Shown here: positions 52,167 through 54,044 of the stretch, in pieces
Layout: every line of letters starts with the position of its first letter
How positions within the stretch are numbered: position 1 is the stretch's first letter
Source of the DNA: Synechococcales cyanobacterium CRU_2_2
Lineage (GTDB): Bacteria > Cyanobacteriota > Cyanobacteriia > PCC-9006 > JAAUQQ01
Assembly: GCA_012034805.1 (NCBI GenBank)
Contig: JAAUOP010000016.1
Coordinates: forward strand, 1-54,044
Length of the DNA: 54,044 nt
Direction of reading: 5' to 3'
Made by a program: the position numbers and the translations under genes
Notes under the pieces: model-generated
The model's database searches: none
What the model was told of the DNA's origin: nothing
The model's input: only the letters and a program-made list of their open reading frames with translations

Positions 52167-54044
52167 GTGACGAAGGAGGGGTCTCAAGAGATATTAAAAA
52201 ATCTCAAAGCTGGGGGGAATATTTCGACCGGTGATATCCATGTTGGCGATCGCCACGAATCCCCCGCCCCTATCCAAGTCCGCGTCTCAGGCGTGGGCGG
52301 AACGCCGCCGAATTTTAAGCGCTATTGGGTGGAGCGGCTAACCTATCAGGCAGAATTGGGCGATCGCCTTGAGGCTCACCCTGTAACTGAAATCGTCGCA
52401 GCGGGTGGTTTTGGTAAATCGTCGTTGGCGGCTTGGGCCTATGACCAGTTTCGGGGCGAGTTTACGAAACGATTGTGGATTAGCTTTGCCCAGCCGAAGC
52501 CGTTTGAGCGGGTAGCGCGGTGGCTTTTGCAGGAGATGGGCTTTCCGAATCTGGATCCTCGGGCAGTGGACGATACGTTACTGGATGAGCTGCTGTACCG
52601 ATTGAAGGATCCGAATGCGTCGGTGAAGGCGTTGGTGGTGTTGGATCAGGTGGAAGCCGTTTCCCATGCTTCGGACTGGCCTTGGTTTGAAAAATTCCTC
52701 CAGGACTGGGCGGAGGAAGGGCAGCGGAGTCGCGTGTTGGTGACGACGCGGCGATCGGTGTTGCCGCAGGAGCCAATCGCCCTGGGTGGCCTGAATGGGA
52801 CAGAGGGGAGGGTCTTTTTTGAGCGGGAGGGGCTGACGGGGGACGGGTTTGCAGAACTCGTGGCCCTGGCCAATGGACACCCGTTGTTGCTGAAGCTGGC
52901 GGCGACTTGGACCCAGCAGACCTATGGCGGGCGGGTGGATGCCCCGGCGCTGGACTTTTTTAGCAAGCTGTTTGGCCAGTACAAAGGCGATCCGACGGCG
53001 AAGGTAGAGCAAATCTTTGGGGAGATTCTCAAGACGTTGCCGAAGGGCTGGGTGTCGCTGTTGTTGGGGCTGTCGGTCTATCGGTTGCCGTTTGATGGGG
53101 CCATGGCCTTGGCGCTGGTGCCCCAGGCGGGGGCGGCACAGGTGGGGCAGATTTTGGCAGAGCTGCTAGAGAAGGGGTTGCTGTTGGCGGAGGGGGAGCG
53201 GTTTTCGTTGCATCCGTTGGTGAAGGAGCTGGTGGTGGCGCGGTTGCCGCAGCAATTGCAGCGGCAGGCCCATGAGCGGGCGATTGGGTATTACGAGGCC
53301 AATGTTCGGGCCTGGGATGGGACGATTGAGAGCTATCGGGCGGAGCTGGAGGGGTTTTATCACGGCTGTGAGGTGGGGGACTATGGGCGGGCTGATGGGT
53401 TGCTTAATCGCTGCTTCACTCAGCTCGACCGGGCAGGGTATTGGCGGGAGCTGCGGGAACGGTATGAGCAACTGACAGCGACCTGGCAGCCCGAAGACGA
53501 CGCCGCCACCCAAAACCTGGGCTGGGCCTGGACAAATTTGGGGAATTTGCAGCAGCGGTTGGGAGATTATCTGGAGGCGATCGCCGCTCACCATCAGGCG
53601 CTTCAAATCAACCGTACATCTGGCAATCGCGATGGAGAGGGTGGATCGCTCTGTAATCTTGGCCATGTTTATCAGTCTCTGGCTGACTACACTCAGGCAA
53701 TCAGCTTTTATCAACAAGCACTGCTTATCCAGCGTGAGGTTGGAAATCGGCGGTTTGAAGCGAACTCTTTGGGCGGTTTGGGCAATGCCTACTACTCCTT
53801 GGGCCAATACGAACGGGCGAGAGACTTTCAGCAGCAATCCCTTGAAATTGCGCGGGAGATTGGCGATCGCAGCGGCGAGGCGAATTCCTCAATCAAATTG
53901 GCTGGAATTTATCAACAACGCGGACGCTTCAAGCTCGCAATGCAATACCGCCACCAAGCCTATCGAACCTGGCAAGAAATGAACCTCCCCGTCACTGCAC
54001 TTCCATTCCCCGATTTCCAAAAGCGAATGCTGCAAAATCTTGGC
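52167..54044 (+). CDS. STAND NTPase (NB-ARC type) with TPR repeats, partial
   Basis: Open from GTG 52167 to the window end, 626 codons with no break. A short N-terminal motif (LKAGGNISTGDIHV, residues 13-26) is followed by a linker. The NTPase then has Walker A AAGGFGKSS (78-86), Walker B ALVVLDQ (155-161), VLVTTRR (190-196, NB-ARC RNBS-B-like) and GHPLLLKLA (237-245, GxP motif), with a winged-helix segment (FSLHPLVKELVVARL, ~346-360). From ~450, TPRs of about 40 residues (TNLGNLQQRLGDYLEAIAAH, GNAYYSLGQYERARDFQQQS). This is the architecture of prokaryotic NLR-type sensors in anti-phage or programmed-death modules. AGGGG lies seven bases before GTG. Confidence 0.88.
   Translation, partial: MTKEGSQEILKNLKAGGNISTGDIHVGDRHESPAPIQVRVSGVGGTPPNFKRYWVERLTYQAELGDRLEAHPVTEIVAAGGFGKSSLAAWAYDQFRGEFTKRLWISFAQPKPFERVARWLLQEMGFPNLDPRAVDDTLLDELLYRLKDPNASVKALVVLDQVEAVSHASDWPWFEKFLQDWAEEGQRSRVLVTTRRSVLPQEPIALGGLNGTEGRVFFEREGLTGDGFAELVALANGHPLLLKLAATWTQQTYGGRVDAPALDFFSKLFGQYKGDPTAKVEQIFGEILKTLPKGWVSLLLGLSVYRLPFDGAMALALVPQAGAAQVGQILAELLEKGLLLAEGERFSLHPLVKELVVARLPQQLQRQAHERAIGYYEANVRAWDGTIESYRAELEGFYHGCEVGDYGRADGLLNRCFTQLDRAGYWRELRERYEQLTATWQPEDDAATQNLGWAWTNLGNLQQRLGDYLEAIAAHHQALQINRTSGNRDGEGGSLCNLGHVYQSLADYTQAISFYQQALLIQREVGNRRFEANSLGGLGNAYYSLGQYERARDFQQQSLEIAREIGDRSGEANSSIKLAGIYQQRGRFKLAMQYRHQAYRTWQEMNLPVTALPFPDFQKRMLQNLG

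Overview
The window is cyanobacterial chromosome. Four things show this: the CO2-uptake operon ndhF3-ndhD3-cupA-cupS, the carboxysome shell gene ccmP, a ferrochelatase carrying a chlorophyll-binding-type C-terminal helix, and very frequent GCGATCGC (HIP1) octamers. The species cannot be fixed from the sequence. The moderately high GC, the many short tandem repeats and the NLR-type gene at the right end suggest a filamentous or colony-forming lineage, but that is inference.

Layout. 1-5.5 kb: a partial Pro-rich protein, an alkyltransferase-like protein, DoxX, asnS, a secreted protein and two ComFB-family genes. 5.5-11.4 kb: an Fe-S aldo/keto reductase, a bifunctional nuclease, riboflavin synthase, a fused glycosyltransferase, peptide deformylase and an HtrA protease. 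11.4-20.9 kb: dnaA, an orphan ABC ATPase, a cysteine desulfurase, a HerA-like ATPase, a cyclophilin-DUF4114 fusion and a tyrosine integrase. 21-28 kb: hemH, a LapA-like membrane protein, a GT39-type glycosyltransferase, ndk, a 2OG-Fe(II) oxygenase and a double-DUF3747 protein. 28.6-33.9 kb: the inducible CO2-uptake operon. 34-41.5 kb: SIMPL, isoaspartyl peptidase, transglutaminase-like, DUF2283, DUF4327, argZ and a universal stress protein. 41.5-43.1 kb: tRNA-Arg(CCT), a pentapeptide protein and ccmP. 43.3-50.1 kb: the block secE-nusG-rplK-rplA-rplJ-rplL and clpB, all on the minus strand. 50.1-54.0 kb: a Uma2-type protein, gloA, and a two-gene NLR-like module cut by the window end.

Two things cross the whole window. 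First, twelve genes, among them essential ones (dnaA, asnS, rplK), are broken by 16 single-base indels. Nearly all are deletions in homopolymers, and about half lie within about ten bases of CGATCG. Restoring one base each time gives proteins of family length (rplK becomes exactly 141 aa), so I read these as consensus errors and annotate the genes as intact in the cell. Second, tandem duplications of 12-16 bp sit against start or stop codons of many genes, in several cases multiplying the stop codon.

The best candidate for a little-described system is the last pair of genes (51699-54044). A small helical protein is followed 9 bp later by a STAND/NB-ARC ATPase with TPRs. The C-terminus of the first and the N-terminus of the second carry similar short Gly/Asn/Ile motifs, the arrangement expected of amyloid-type NLR-effector signalling.
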